Shown: positions 15,894 through 25,456 of the stretch, piece by piece
How positions within the stretch are numbered: position 1 is the stretch's first letter
Layout: each line of letters starts with the position of its first letter
Assembly: GCA_000169075.1 (NCBI GenBank)
Contig: AAVT01000001.1
Span: 124,001-188,000 of the forward strand
Direction of reading: 5' to 3'
DNA from: a marine gamma proteobacterium HTCC2143
GTDB lineage: Bacteria > Pseudomonadota > Gammaproteobacteria > Pseudomonadales > Dasaniaceae
Length of the DNA: 64,000 nt
Notes under the pieces: generated by a model
Database searches by the model: none
The model's input: the letters and a program-made list of their open reading frames with translations, nothing else
Told to the model about the DNA's origin: nothing
Position numbers and translations under genes: made by a program

Positions 15894-17213
15894 TTGTCCA
15901 ATAGCTCTCCAGCACCTACTCCTAGTGAACCCCACTCATCTGAAGCGGCTAAAATTCGGCGCCGGGCCTTTCTGGTTATTTTCCTCGGTATGCTGTGTTT
16001 GGGTATGGGACACTCGATTACCTTTACCACACTGCCACCGTTAGCTCGCGAAATTGGCCTAGACGAGCGCCAAGTAGGTGCAATATTTTCGCTGTCGGGA
16101 TTGTTATGGGTGATCATGAGCCCGTTCTGGGGGCGCAAAAGTGATGGCTGGGGCAGGCGCCCAGCACTCATCATTGGATTAGTTGGCTTTTCCATCTCGC
16201 AATTTTTATTTGCTTCAGCAATTCAGAGTTTTTTCTGGGGCGCAATCAGCATCACCTTACTGTTCCCTATTCTGATCGCCTCGCGGGCAATTTATGGCTT
16301 TCTGGGTGCTGCTGGCCCCCCCGCAGCGCAGGCTTATGTTGCTGACAGAACCAGCCGCAAGGAACGCACCAAAACCGTTGCCACCATTGGCGCAGCCTTT
16401 GGTATGGGCATGGCCGTTGCACCAGGCTTTGCTGCCGGCTTTGCGGTGTTTGGTTTACTGGCGCCCTTTTATGCGGTGGGCTTTTTTGCGCTGGTTTTTG
16501 CCGTGCTTATTTATTTTTATGTGCCGGAAACCATCAAACCCCGGCTCCACGCTCGCGGCCACCACGAAGACAAAGAGGTAAGACTGCGGATTTACGACAG
16601 CCGGGTATGGCCGTTTTTGGCCTTGAGTATTGCTTTCAGTATTGGCGGGGCGTCGGTGTTTCAGACCATTACCTATTTATACATCGACAAACTGCAGTTA
16701 GATGCTATTCAAGGCACGCAAATGGCCAGTGTCGGCATGATGGCCTCTGCCATGAGCACCCTGTTTGCCCAGCTGGTTTTGGTGCCACGGTTAAAACTGT
16801 CGTCGCGGGTAATGATGCTTTTGGGAACGCTGGCTAGTATTCCAGCCTTTGCTATTTTTATTGTTGCTGACCAATATGGCCCAATGGTATTCGCACAGAT
16901 GTTAATGGGCTTGTCAGCAGGCTTTGCGGGGCCTGGCATAGCCGCCAGCGCTTCCTTAAATGTTGAACCCGAGGAACAGGGCTCAGTCGCAGGGATTATT
17001 GGTGGCAGCGGCGCATTCGGCTTTATTTTAACGCCCATCATTGGTATGCCGCTGTACCAGTTAAATATTAATTACCCCTACTACATGGCACTGGCTATTA
17101 CCCTCTGCGCGCTGGTTTTTTTACTCAGTAACAAAACCCTGCGCAGTGTTCGCGAGCATGTTCCCAGCGAAGAAGAAATGTTAGCCACCAGCGACGAAAG
17201 GCCAACACCTTAA
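15894..17213 (+). CDS. MFS transporter
   Basis: 439 residues if translation starts at the TTG at 15894; no in-frame ATG was found upstream, and the ribosome site is weak (GAGAAA), so the start is tentative. Twelve helices are visible. Helix 1 (LGMLCLGMGHSITFTTLPPL) and motif A (GRKSDGWGRRPALI) closely match the transporter at 11218-12534. It lies 167 bp after the TonB receptor and its terminator. Likely an organic substrate importer or exporter; substrate unknown. Confidence 0.83.
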   Translation: MSNSSPAPTPSEPHSSEAAKIRRRAFLVIFLGMLCLGMGHSITFTTLPPLAREIGLDERQVGAIFSLSGLLWVIMSPFWGRKSDGWGRRPALIIGLVGFSISQFLFASAIQSFFWGAISITLLFPILIASRAIYGFLGAAGPPAAQAYVADRTSRKERTKTVATIGAAFGMGMAVAPGFAAGFAVFGLLAPFYAVGFFALVFAVLIYFYVPETIKPRLHARGHHEDKEVRLRIYDSRVWPFLALSIAFSIGGASVFQTITYLYIDKLQLDAIQGTQMASVGMMASAMSTLFAQLVLVPRLKLSSRVMMLLGTLASIPAFAIFIVADQYGPMVFAQMLMGLSAGFAGPGIAASASLNVEPEEQGSVAGIIGGSGAFGFILTPIIGMPLYQLNINYPYYMALAITLCALVFLLSNKTLRSVREHVPSEEEMLATSDERPTP

Positions 17214-17233
17214 TACGGACAAACTAGCCGCTC

Positions 17234-18541
17234 TTAACCCCTTACTAGCTGCTCATGGTCGTGAGGCACTTTTATTGCCACCGTTAATAAAACGATCAAA
17301 ACCGCGATACATAGCCATTCGGCGGCGGCGTAGGTACCAAAGACGTCCAACCCGACACTGAATAATGCCGGCCCGATAGCGCTGGTGAAGACCATAACTG
17401 CCGTGCACAGGCCGCTAATTTCTCCGAGATGTAACGGCCCAAAATTTCGAATAAAGCCCAAGTTCGAGATCACCGACCAAAACCCACCGCCAGCGCCAAA
17501 GCCTATGACTAATAACCAATAGCCCCACTCCGAATGCAAATTCAGCAAACCAAAACCCCCGAGAATGAAACTCACCAGCATCATTATCAGAAAGGGCTTA
17601 AGGGGACGTTTGTCGGCCAGCCAGCCTACTAACAAATTTACTGATGTTGAGCCAATGGCGGCGGGCAAAAAGTAACCAAACGCCTCAGCCGAAGTTCTTC
17701 CCGCTTCAGAAAAAATTGAAACAATATGGAACACCACCGCCGTGCCAAACAGTGAGTGTATACCCAAACTTAAACTAAGCACCCAGAACAGCTGGCTGCG
17801 GCGTGCCTGCGCAAAGGTGAAATTGATCACCGCAATCGCTACTGCGGGCGCATCATCCTCGCTGTGACCATCAACCATAACGCCGCAGGTGGTCGGATCA
17901 TCCCTAAGAAAGAGGTAGGCAAACACCGAAAATCCGGCACAACAACCTGCCAGCACCCAAATGGCCCAACGCCAATCATTTACCGCTATTAGCCAAGCTA
18001 ATGCTAACGGTGCCAGCGAGAAGCCGAAACTAACAAAGACACCTCGGGCACTGCTGACCAACCCCCTTCTTTTCTCGAACCAGAGCAGCAGCACATTGCG
18101 CGATGCACTGGTCAATACGCCTTGACCAAAAAAACGTACGCCAAAGTAGCCCAGCATAATAAACACAAAACTAAAAAAAGGACCCCCGCCAAATAGTCCC
18201 GACAGCTGATCGGTGACTGAAATAAACATCAGCATAAGAGCCAATGAGATACTCGACACCGCCACCATCAAACGACCCCCAAAACGGTCATACAAGCGGC
18301 CCGCTCTGGTCAGAAACAGCGACGATCCGATGGTGCCAACCATATAAGCCACGGACAACTGAGTGCGACTTAAACCCAGCGCATCAATCAGCGGGTCCGT
18401 AAATACCGCCATACCCATAGTCTGGCCGGGAATACTGACTAAAATACCTAAGGTGCTGAGTAACAAAATTACCCAGCCGTAAAAGAAAGGGACGCGGCGA
18501 ATATCAAATGGCCAATCGGCGCGACGAATACGACGTAACAT
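17234..18541 (-). CDS. MFS transporter, OFA/monocarboxylate type
   Basis: 435 residues, twelve helices. The opening VPFFYGWVILLLSTLGILVS followed by LGLSRTQLSVAYMVGTIGSS and the loop GRLYDRFGGRLMV are typical of the oxalate/formate antiporter (OFA) and monocarboxylate-like branch of MFS. It differs from the two MFS genes nearby. Convergent with 15894-17213, leaving only 20 bp between stops. Substrate is likely a carboxylate, but this is family-level inference. Confidence 0.85.
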   Translation of the reverse strand: MLRRIRRADWPFDIRRVPFFYGWVILLLSTLGILVSIPGQTMGMAVFTDPLIDALGLSRTQLSVAYMVGTIGSSLFLTRAGRLYDRFGGRLMVAVSSISLALMLMFISVTDQLSGLFGGGPFFSFVFIMLGYFGVRFFGQGVLTSASRNVLLLWFEKRRGLVSSARGVFVSFGFSLAPLALAWLIAVNDWRWAIWVLAGCCAGFSVFAYLFLRDDPTTCGVMVDGHSEDDAPAVAIAVINFTFAQARRSQLFWVLSLSLGIHSLFGTAVVFHIVSIFSEAGRTSAEAFGYFLPAAIGSTSVNLLVGWLADKRPLKPFLIMMLVSFILGGFGLLNLHSEWGYWLLVIGFGAGGGFWSVISNLGFIRNFGPLHLGEISGLCTAVMVFTSAIGPALFSVGLDVFGTYAAAEWLCIAVLIVLLTVAIKVPHDHEQLVRG

Positions 18542-18767
18542 AGAGAGTCAACTTACAGCGTTATTATCAGTGGACCACGGGGAATGACTAAAGCCTGTCT
18601 TTTCAGTACCGCAGCGCCCAATAGTGTAGCTTGCAGCCCGGCACATTACCAAAAGGACATCAGATCATTGGGGGCAGAAAACGGTTCATGACTATGGCAT
18701 ACTCTTGACCGACCCAAATAAAGACAGGGTCGACTTGTACTACCACCACTAATAACAGGAGCTTCCC

Positions 18768-19058
18768 ATGACAATAGGTGTCATCGCTACATTAACCATT
18801 GCCGAAGGCAAGAATGCCGAATTCGTAAAAATATTTACTGAGCTGTCGGCTCAAGTCAACGAGAAGGAGCCTGGTTGTAATTTTTATCAGGTTCACCAGT
18901 CACGCAAAGATCCTCAGGTCTATGTTGTGCTGGAACAATATGCCAACCAAGAAGCATTAGATGCCCATGGCAAAACTGATTATTTCCGTTCTCTGGGCAA
19001 ACAAATGGGTGGCTGTATGGCCGGCGCGCCAGATGTCGAGCTCCTCGACGGGGTATAG
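18768..19058 (+). CDS. ABM-family (YgiN-like) monooxygenase
   Basis: 96 residues, a single ferredoxin-like antibiotic-biosynthesis-monooxygenase domain. Typical segments are IATLTIAEGKNAEFV, then EPGCNFYQVHQSRKDP, then YANQEALDAHGKTDYF with the conserved His. AGGAG lies 6 nt before the ATG. Members form dimers and act on quinones or polyketide-like rings without metals or cofactors, though many have unknown substrates. The 116-bp space to the MDR gene allows co-transcription. Quinol oxidation is a possible role, not demonstrated. Confidence 0.85.
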   Translation: MTIGVIATLTIAEGKNAEFVKIFTELSAQVNEKEPGCNFYQVHQSRKDPQVYVVLEQYANQEALDAHGKTDYFRSLGKQMGGCMAGAPDVELLDGV

Positions 19059-19174
19059 TCGTCTTACTATAGCGGCTGGAATGTCCACACTTCCGGCCTT
19101 CTTTACCGCTTTTAGCTCTAAACTCAGACCGAATTACTCGCAACTAACTATTCAAGTATAGAGAGATCTCACGC

Positions 19175-20185
19175 ATGAAAACTATCCAATTATCCAAACC
19201 GGGTGGCCTCGATAATTTCAAAGTCGTAGACACCGAAAAACCCGTAGCCGGTGCCGGTGAAATTCTTGTTGAATTAAAAGCCAGCTCGTTGAATTATCAT
19301 GACTACATTGTCGCCATCGGTGGAATTCCAACGCCGGACGGCAGAATCCCTATGTCTGATGGCGCCGGCACGGTGGTCGGAATAGGTGCCGGTGTAAACG
19401 ACTTCTCGGTCGGCGATAATGTTGTCAGTACATTTTTCCCAAACTGGGTATCGGGAGATCCCTCGCTACTTAAATCCAGCGTTGTGCCCGGTGACTCCAG
19501 CGACGGCTATGCAAGAGAGTATGTTTGTGCCGCTGAAACCTCGTTTACCAAAGCGCCCACCGGCTATTCTCATCAAGAAGCGGCGACAATTACCTGCGCC
19601 GGTGTCACCGCCTGGCGCGGCCTGATTGTTCAGGGGCAAGTAAAATCGGGCGACTGTGTTTTGGTGCAAGGGACTGGTGGTGTTTCGATTTACACATTGC
19701 AGTTGGCAAAAATGGCCGGCGCAACCGTTATTGCTACGTCTTCCTCCGGCGAAAAAATGGAACGCCTCAAAGACATGGGAGCAGACCATGTGATCAACTA
19801 CAAAGAAACCCCGAAATGGGGGAAAGCCGTGAAAGAATGGACCGGCGGACGCGGTGTTGACCATATTGTTGAAGTGGGTGGACCAGAGACGCTGGGGCAA
19901 TCTATTTTCGCCTGTAAAATGGGCGGTCACATTGCCTTGGTTGGGGTACTTACCGGCGTCTCAGGTAACGTGCCAACGGCCGCTTTATTTCAAAACCAGG
20001 TGACGGTGAGCGGTATCTCCGTAGGCAGCCGCCAAGACCAACAAGATATGGTGCGAGCACTGGACGCGTCAACCATGCGTCCGGTAATTGACCGCTCCTT
20101 CCCCATGGAAAACATTGGTGACGCCTTCAGGCATCAAGAATCCCAAAAACACTTTGGGAAAATTTGCCTGGATATCGGTCACTAA
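19175..20185 (+). CDS. NAD(P)-dependent MDR oxidoreductase (zinc-less type)
   Basis: 336 residues, medium-chain dehydrogenase/reductase. The GroES-like N-terminal half includes LNYHDYIVAIGGIP; the Rossmann half starts VLVQGTGGVSIYTLQLAK, followed by the ADHVINYKE stretch of the family. The structural-zinc cysteine quartet of alcohol dehydrogenases is absent, pointing to quinone oxidoreductase or enoyl reductase relatives. It lies between the ABM monooxygenase and an ACAD, all on the plus strand, and may reduce an enone intermediate. Substrate unknown. Confidence 0.85.
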   Translation: MKTIQLSKPGGLDNFKVVDTEKPVAGAGEILVELKASSLNYHDYIVAIGGIPTPDGRIPMSDGAGTVVGIGAGVNDFSVGDNVVSTFFPNWVSGDPSLLKSSVVPGDSSDGYAREYVCAAETSFTKAPTGYSHQEAATITCAGVTAWRGLIVQGQVKSGDCVLVQGTGGVSIYTLQLAKMAGATVIATSSSGEKMERLKDMGADHVINYKETPKWGKAVKEWTGGRGVDHIVEVGGPETLGQSIFACKMGGHIALVGVLTGVSGNVPTAALFQNQVTVSGISVGSRQDQQDMVRALDASTMRPVIDRSFPMENIGDAFRHQESQKHFGKICLDIGH

Positions 20186-20349
20186 GCACATCGCACCGGC
20201 ACCGTGATCCGTTGCTGCGCTCCTCCCCGAGGGAGGGGCGTATCACTGCGCGGTTTTAGCCGGCGCCAGCTCATTGCACGATGACACTTAACTGCGCAGC
20301 GACTAAAACGTCGGCAATATAGTCCCGCACATACAAGAACGGAGAGCAC

Positions 20350-21492
20350 ATGCCTGAGAATTTACCGGACAACATCGCTCGTGCTGGTCATGAAATGACT
20401 CATTTCATTGAAACTCACATTACTCCTCATTCGATTGACACTTCAGTCAGCGAACAACAGCGGCAAGCACTGCGCGAGACGATTCGCGAAGCATCAAAAA
20501 AAGCGGGCTTTTTCTATAAAACCCAACCCAAAGAATTTGGTGGTGACCCAGCATCAACGTTGGAATTGACCATGCTCAGAGAAATGCTGGCCGCGGCAAA
20601 TTCAGACCTAACTTCCGCCATATTCGGACCCGGCCCCGGGGTATTGCACGCCGCCGAAGGTAGCCTAAAAACCCATTATCTTGAACCGGTTCTGCGCGGC
20701 GAAAAGAGAGGGGCTTTTGGCTTTACCGAATCAGACTCGGCAATACGTTCAACCTTCGCTGTTATCGACGGCGATGATCTATTGATCACCGGGCAAAAAT
20801 CCTACGTGACCGGAGGTGCTAACGCTGACTTTGTTTCCATTTTGGTCAACGTAGAACAGGCCGATGGCAGCAAGATGGGAACCGCGATGGTGGCGGTCGA
20901 CCGCGAAGCCGACGGGGTGGTCATTGACAGAGCATTTACTTCGATGGAGGGCAGTGGCCACGTATCAATGACCTTCGACAAAGTTCGGATTGCACAGGCA
21001 CATGTCATTGGCAAAATTGGAGAAGGCATGCCGAGGGCCTTGGGCAATATTGGTAACGTCCGTTTACTGTTATCAGCACAGGCGATGGGTATGTGCCTAT
21101 GGGTATTGGACTACGTCGAACACTACCTGCAGCGCCCCCATCGAACGGGCACACCACTAGCTGATAAAGAGGGCGTGCGCCTACGCTATGCCGATATGCG
21201 CATAGAGACTTATATTGCCAGAAGCGCACTTTATCGAACAGCCAGACTCGTTGATAGTGGTGCAAACAGTGTCAATGAAACCATTGCAACCAAGGTCTTT
21301 TGTACCGAAGCTGCCGGTCGCGTGATTGATTGGGGCGTTCAATTGGTCGGCGGCCAAGCCCTAGTGCAAGGGCATCCTCTGGAGAAACTATACCGAGAAG
21401 TGCGATCGCTCAGACTAACTGAGGGCGCCAGTGACTTGTTACGTCTAAATTTGGCCAAAGGAAAATTGGAACTCGGAAAAGGTAGCGTCTGA
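20350..21492 (+). CDS. acyl-CoA dehydrogenase
   Basis: 380 residues. FAD-linked ACAD with GAFGFTESDSAIRSTF, then LITGQKSYVTGGANADF in the middle domain. The C-terminal REVRSLRLTEGASDLL has Glu at the usual catalytic position, so this copy should be an active single-subunit enzyme. GGAG lies 5 nt before the ATG. Preceded by the MDR gene on the same strand, convergent with the sirtuin gene. Chain length and branching of the substrate cannot be read from sequence. Confidence 0.9.
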   Translation: MPENLPDNIARAGHEMTHFIETHITPHSIDTSVSEQQRQALRETIREASKKAGFFYKTQPKEFGGDPASTLELTMLREMLAAANSDLTSAIFGPGPGVLHAAEGSLKTHYLEPVLRGEKRGAFGFTESDSAIRSTFAVIDGDDLLITGQKSYVTGGANADFVSILVNVEQADGSKMGTAMVAVDREADGVVIDRAFTSMEGSGHVSMTFDKVRIAQAHVIGKIGEGMPRALGNIGNVRLLLSAQAMGMCLWVLDYVEHYLQRPHRTGTPLADKEGVRLRYADMRIETYIARSALYRTARLVDSGANSVNETIATKVFCTEAAGRVIDWGVQLVGGQALVQGHPLEKLYREVRSLRLTEGASDLLRLNLAKGKLELGKGSV

Positions 21493-21506
21493 ATAATCAC
21501 CAGTGA

Positions 21507-22250
21507 TCAGCCAATAGCCTGTGACAACACAGAGCCTATTTCGTCATTGATCACCAGGTCTGCGTGCTCATCGACATCGGTGACTTCCCGGTTGAGTATC
21601 ACCAATTTGGCGCCCTGCTGCTTGGCGAGCACAGGAAAGCCCGCAGCAGGATAAACCAACAGCGACGAACCAATGGCAATGAATAAATCACAGTCCCGCG
21701 TCGCTTCCTCCGCTCGCCTCATTGCCAACGCTGGCATCGACTGACCAAAAGAAATAGTCGCGGTTTTTATCAAACCACTGCAGGCCTCGCACGGTGGTAC
21801 CTCCCCATGTTGCTTGAAGGCAATTTCTAACGGCGCAAAATCATAGTGGCACCCGCAATCGAGGCATTTTCCGTAGGTCGCATTACCGTGCAGCTCAATC
21901 ACCCGGTCGTCGGGAATGCCGGAATTCTGATGTAAATTATCAACATTCTGAGTAATGACACAGCTCGCTTTACCCGAACCAATCAGCTTCGCCAATGCTA
22001 AGTGACCACTGTTAGGCTTCGCCCTAGCCATACCATCGGAGCCTTCAAACTTCCGTCGCCAGCTTTCTTTCCGCATTTCTGCGTCAGCCACAAAATCCTG
22101 AAACTGAATCGGTTTTATCTTTGACCAAATACCACCGGGGGAACGAAAATCTGGAATGCCACTCTCGGTGGAAATCCCGGCGCCGGTAAAGAATACCACC
22201 CGAGACGCTTGCTCAATAAGCCGTGACAGCTCTATGACCGGTGAAGTCAT
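21507..22250 (-). CDS. Sir2-family NAD-dependent protein deacylase
   Basis: 247 residues with all sirtuin marks: FFTGAGISTESGIPDFRS (NAD site), TQNVDNLHQNSG, ELHGNA with the catalytic His, a zinc site CLDCGC and CEACSG, then GSSLLVYPA. It removes acyl groups from protein lysines using NAD. In an acyl-CoA-rich metabolism it could counter non-enzymatic acylation, which is inference. The gene starts divergently from the SDR operon, separated by a 324-bp region. Confidence 0.92.
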   Translation of the reverse strand: MTSPVIELSRLIEQASRVVFFTGAGISTESGIPDFRSPGGIWSKIKPIQFQDFVADAEMRKESWRRKFEGSDGMARAKPNSGHLALAKLIGSGKASCVITQNVDNLHQNSGIPDDRVIELHGNATYGKCLDCGCHYDFAPLEIAFKQHGEVPPCEACSGLIKTATISFGQSMPALAMRRAEEATRDCDLFIAIGSSLLVYPAAGFPVLAKQQGAKLVILNREVTDVDEHADLVINDEIGSVLSQAIG

Positions 22251-22574
22251 TGCCCAATCCTCAATTGCCCCTCATTCATTCCCGTCAGACTATCAAGCCT
22301 ACAGGCCACTGTCGACTGGCTAATCGCCAACGGTAGCGGGCTCCATTATTCATCAATCGGTGAAATAACAGTAGCATTGTTAGGATACCTCATCAGTATC
22401 CACTATCTGTGCGGGGAGCATTACCAGCCTTGCCTTTTAGGGTTTGTATTACCATTAGGTTACCTGCCTCAATTTTGATGGATTAGAATAGACGGCTTTG
22501 GGCTGAAGGTTTATTCTTGCTCACCGAATAACACCGTCCACTGACTAAACCGCAAAATCTTAAGGAAAGAACTC
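22251..22574. promoter_or_regulatory. 324-bp divergent region with a short inverted repeat
   Basis: Lies between the sirtuin gene (minus) and the SDR operon (plus), so promoters for both are expected. A palindrome GGATAC-CTCATCA-GTATCC occupies 22383-22401 and could be an operator or a small hairpin. No reading frame with a ribosome-binding site was found. I could not place a clear -35/-10 pair. Confidence 0.4.
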
Positions 22575-23363
22575 ATGAACAGACTCGAAGGCAAAGTAGC
22601 GATCATCACCGGCGCAGCCAGCGGTATTGGCAAAGCTACGGCACAATTATTTGCTCGCGAAGGCGCTCGGGTTGTTTTGGGTGATCTAGCCGGAGATGAT
22701 TTACAACAAGTGATTAGCCAAATCAACGCCGATGGATTTAGCGCCATTGGCCAGACAACAGACACCTCTAAACAGCTGTCTGTTGATGAACTGGTGGCTC
22801 TGGCCATGGACAACTATCGTCAAGTTGATGTTTTGTTCAACAATGCAGGGATCGTTGGTGCTGTCGAGGATGTTGCAGACTCCTCCGACGAGGGATGGCT
22901 TCGGGTCCATGCGGTCAACGTGCTGGGGCCTGTACACGGCGTCAAAGCGGTCGCTCCGATCATGCGAAAAAACCAATACGGATCAATCATCAATACCGCT
23001 TCGGTTGCCGGCGTCAGAGCGGGGGCTGGGCCCAATGCCTACAGCGCCAGCAAAGCTGCAGTTATCAACTTCACCCAAACGGCGGCCTGTGATCTGGGCG
23101 TATCCAATGTTCGGGTCAACGCCATTTGTCCCGGACTGATCGAAACAGGAATGACCAAACCCGCCTTTGACTATGCGAAAGAAGCCGGTAAAGAGGAAAA
23201 ACTGGGAAGCCGCTGCGAACTGCGACGTTATGGTAAGCCCATTGAAATTGCCAATACCGTTTTGTTTCTGGCCAGTGATGATGCCAGCTACATTACCGGT
23301 CAGGCAATTTGTGTTGACGGTGGCAACACCGCCTCGTTAAACCTGCCCGGCATGAAATATTAA
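22575..23363 (+). CDS. SDR-family oxidoreductase
   Basis: 262 residues, classical short-chain dehydrogenase. TGAASGIG cofactor loop, NNAG, the catalytic Ser in NTASVAG and YSASK are all present. An acidic residue after strand 2 (VVLGDLAG) suggests NAD rather than NADP. AAGGAAAG lies before the ATG. It opens a four-gene run (SDR, SDR, iron alcohol dehydrogenase, thioesterase) with gaps of about 30-50 bp, so probably one transcript oxidising alcohols to ketones or aldehydes. Substrate unknown. Confidence 0.9.
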   Translation: MNRLEGKVAIITGAASGIGKATAQLFAREGARVVLGDLAGDDLQQVISQINADGFSAIGQTTDTSKQLSVDELVALAMDNYRQVDVLFNNAGIVGAVEDVADSSDEGWLRVHAVNVLGPVHGVKAVAPIMRKNQYGSIINTASVAGVRAGAGPNAYSASKAAVINFTQTAACDLGVSNVRVNAICPGLIETGMTKPAFDYAKEAGKEEKLGSRCELRRYGKPIEIANTVLFLASDDASYITGQAICVDGGNTASLNLPGMKY

Positions 23364-23410
23364 GCCCATCACCCGTATCTCACAAGCTACAAGACCCGAG
23401 GGAACATCGA

Positions 23411-24190
23411 ATGACTGAATCTGCCACGCCCAATTTCTCACTGGACTTATCCAATGAGGTCGCCCTGGTTACCGGCACCACGTCTGGACTGGGCCGACGC
23501 TTCGCTCAAATTTTGGCGGCCTGCGGCGCTAAGGTTGTACTGACTGGCCGGCGAGTTGAGCGCCTCAACGAACTCGCCGATGAAATTCGCGCCGATGGCG
23601 GCCAGTGTGAACCCATTGCCATCGACATGACGGATCGTGACAGCATTCGTGCCACGCTTGTTGAAGCCGAAGAGAAGTTTGGCACCGTCACTATTCTGGT
23701 CAACAATGCCGGCGTGCCTGATGCCCAGCGTGCCGTAAAAATGTCCGACGAATTAATTGATACCGTATTTGATACCAATTTAGTTGGCCCTTATATTTTG
23801 TCCTGCGAAGTCGCCAAACGACTAGTCGCACAAAAACGTTCAGGGCGCATGGTGAATATCGCTTCGATGGCAGCCTTCGAAACTCGGCCAAATTCAGGCG
23901 CGGCACTTTATTCGACAACTAAGGCAGGTATTGTAAGAATGACCGAAGCGTTAGCAGTGGAGTGGGCTCAGTTTAATATCAACGTGAATGCTATTGCACC
24001 GGGTGTTTTCGCCTCGGAGATGGTCGACGGTATGCTGGAAAGGATGGGCGACATTAGTCAGGCCTTCCCCAGAAAAAGGATTTGTCAGCCCGCACAAATG
24101 GATAGCACGCTATTATTTTTAGTTTCGCCGTCATCTGAGTGTGTCACCGGCACCTGTATTAAGGTTGACGATGGCCAATGTTCTCGATAA
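23411..24190 (+). CDS. SDR-family oxidoreductase
   Basis: 259 residues, classical SDR: TGTTSGLGRR cofactor loop, NNAG, Ser in NIASMAAF and YSTTK. The residues after strand 2 are TGRRVERL, whose arginines favour NADP(H), unlike the upstream SDR. GAGGG sits before the ATG. Second gene of the 22575-26377 unit, 47 bp after the first. Two SDRs with different cofactor preference in one operon would fit an oxidation/reduction pair or an epimerisation, which is inference. Confidence 0.9.
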   Translation: MTESATPNFSLDLSNEVALVTGTTSGLGRRFAQILAACGAKVVLTGRRVERLNELADEIRADGGQCEPIAIDMTDRDSIRATLVEAEEKFGTVTILVNNAGVPDAQRAVKMSDELIDTVFDTNLVGPYILSCEVAKRLVAQKRSGRMVNIASMAAFETRPNSGAALYSTTKAGIVRMTEALAVEWAQFNINVNAIAPGVFASEMVDGMLERMGDISQAFPRKRICQPAQMDSTLLFLVSPSSECVTGTCIKVDDGQCSR

Positions 24191-24242
24191 TTCGATCATC
24201 ACATTATGGTCAAACACTTATTAATAATTAGGGGTAAAAATC

Positions 24243-25424
24243 ATGACCTGGATGCAAATAAAGCACAATCTTCTTTTCGCCTTTGCGAGAGTATTTCTAA
24301 CAATTAAACCAAGACGCAGCGCAACCTATCAAGTTTTTGGTGGTGATAACAGCAGTCATCAGCTGGGAGCCTATATTGGACGACAAGGTTTTAAGAAACT
24401 ACTTATTGTCACCGACAAACCGCTGGTCGACTTAGGCATTGTGCAACAAGTCTTGGCGGGGCTGGAGAACACGGCTGTTGAATCCTTTGTTTTTGATGGC
24501 GTACTGCCTGACCCAACTTTTTCAGTTTGCGAACAGGGTTTGGCCGTTTATCATGACAATCAATGCGATAGTATTCTTGCTATTGGCGGTGGCTCTTCTA
24601 TCGACGCGGCAAAATTAATTGCAATTGGTGCAACCAACAGCGGCGACCTTCTGAGTTTTGCCGCTAAGAAGTTCAAAGAAGACCCGGCACCACTTTTTGC
24701 TATTCCGACAACATCGGGAACAGGCTCAGAAGCGACTGCCGGTGCTGTTATTTCTAATGATGGAGACCACAAAAAAAGCATCATTAGTGACGACAGAATG
24801 CTGCCGAAGGCCTCGGCGCTAGACCCGCTACTCCTTACCGGACTGCCTGCTCACATTACTGCGGCAACCGGCATGGATGCCCTTACCCATGCAATCGAAG
24901 CCTATATCTCAGAGCTGAATTTTGGCGATTGTCGAGAGAAAGGTGCCGCTGCGATAAAAATTATCTTTGAACAATTGCCTGCGGCCTATGAAAATGGTGC
25001 AGATAAAGGTGTTCGGGATGCGATGTCCAACGCCGCGTACATGGCCGGCCAGGCAATCAACCAGGTTAACGTGGGCAATGTTCACGCCATAGCTCACCAG
25101 TTAGGTGCTATTTATGGTATCCCCCATGGACTTGCTAACGCCATGGTTTTGCCCCACGTATTGAAATTGTCGTTAACTGCTGCCCGCACCGAGTTGACCG
25201 AAATAGCGCAAATGGTCGGTTGTAATACTGCTGAAGAATTTATTGCGGCAGTTACAACCCTGAGTGAACGTGTAGGCATCCCAGCCACCGCGGAAAAGCT
25301 CAATACCAAAGATTTCGATCTGATCGTTGAACGAGCAGTTGCTGAAGGTTTTGGCTATGGCTCACCACACTTAATGACCGCCGAAGAATGCCATGGCATT
25401 CTCAATAAGCTGTTACCTCAGTAA
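24243..25424 (+). CDS. iron-containing alcohol dehydrogenase
   Basis: 393 residues, group III metal-dependent alcohol dehydrogenase. NAD site LAIGGGSSIDAAK, then TTSGTGSEATAGAV, and metal ligands in GMDALTHAIEAY and in NVHAIAHQLGAIYGIPHG. An N-terminal segment of about 25 residues rich in hydrophobic and basic residues precedes the fold. AGGGG lies before the ATG. It is the third gene of the operon and would interconvert an alcohol and aldehyde with NAD. Confidence 0.9.
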   Translation: MTWMQIKHNLLFAFARVFLTIKPRRSATYQVFGGDNSSHQLGAYIGRQGFKKLLIVTDKPLVDLGIVQQVLAGLENTAVESFVFDGVLPDPTFSVCEQGLAVYHDNQCDSILAIGGGSSIDAAKLIAIGATNSGDLLSFAAKKFKEDPAPLFAIPTTSGTGSEATAGAVISNDGDHKKSIISDDRMLPKASALDPLLLTGLPAHITAATGMDALTHAIEAYISELNFGDCREKGAAAIKIIFEQLPAAYENGADKGVRDAMSNAAYMAGQAINQVNVGNVHAIAHQLGAIYGIPHGLANAMVLPHVLKLSLTAARTELTEIAQMVGCNTAEEFIAAVTTLSERVGIPATAEKLNTKDFDLIVERAVAEGFGYGSPHLMTAEECHGILNKLLPQ

Positions 25425-25456
25425 CGTACGATAAACTTTTATTGCAGGATAGTGTA

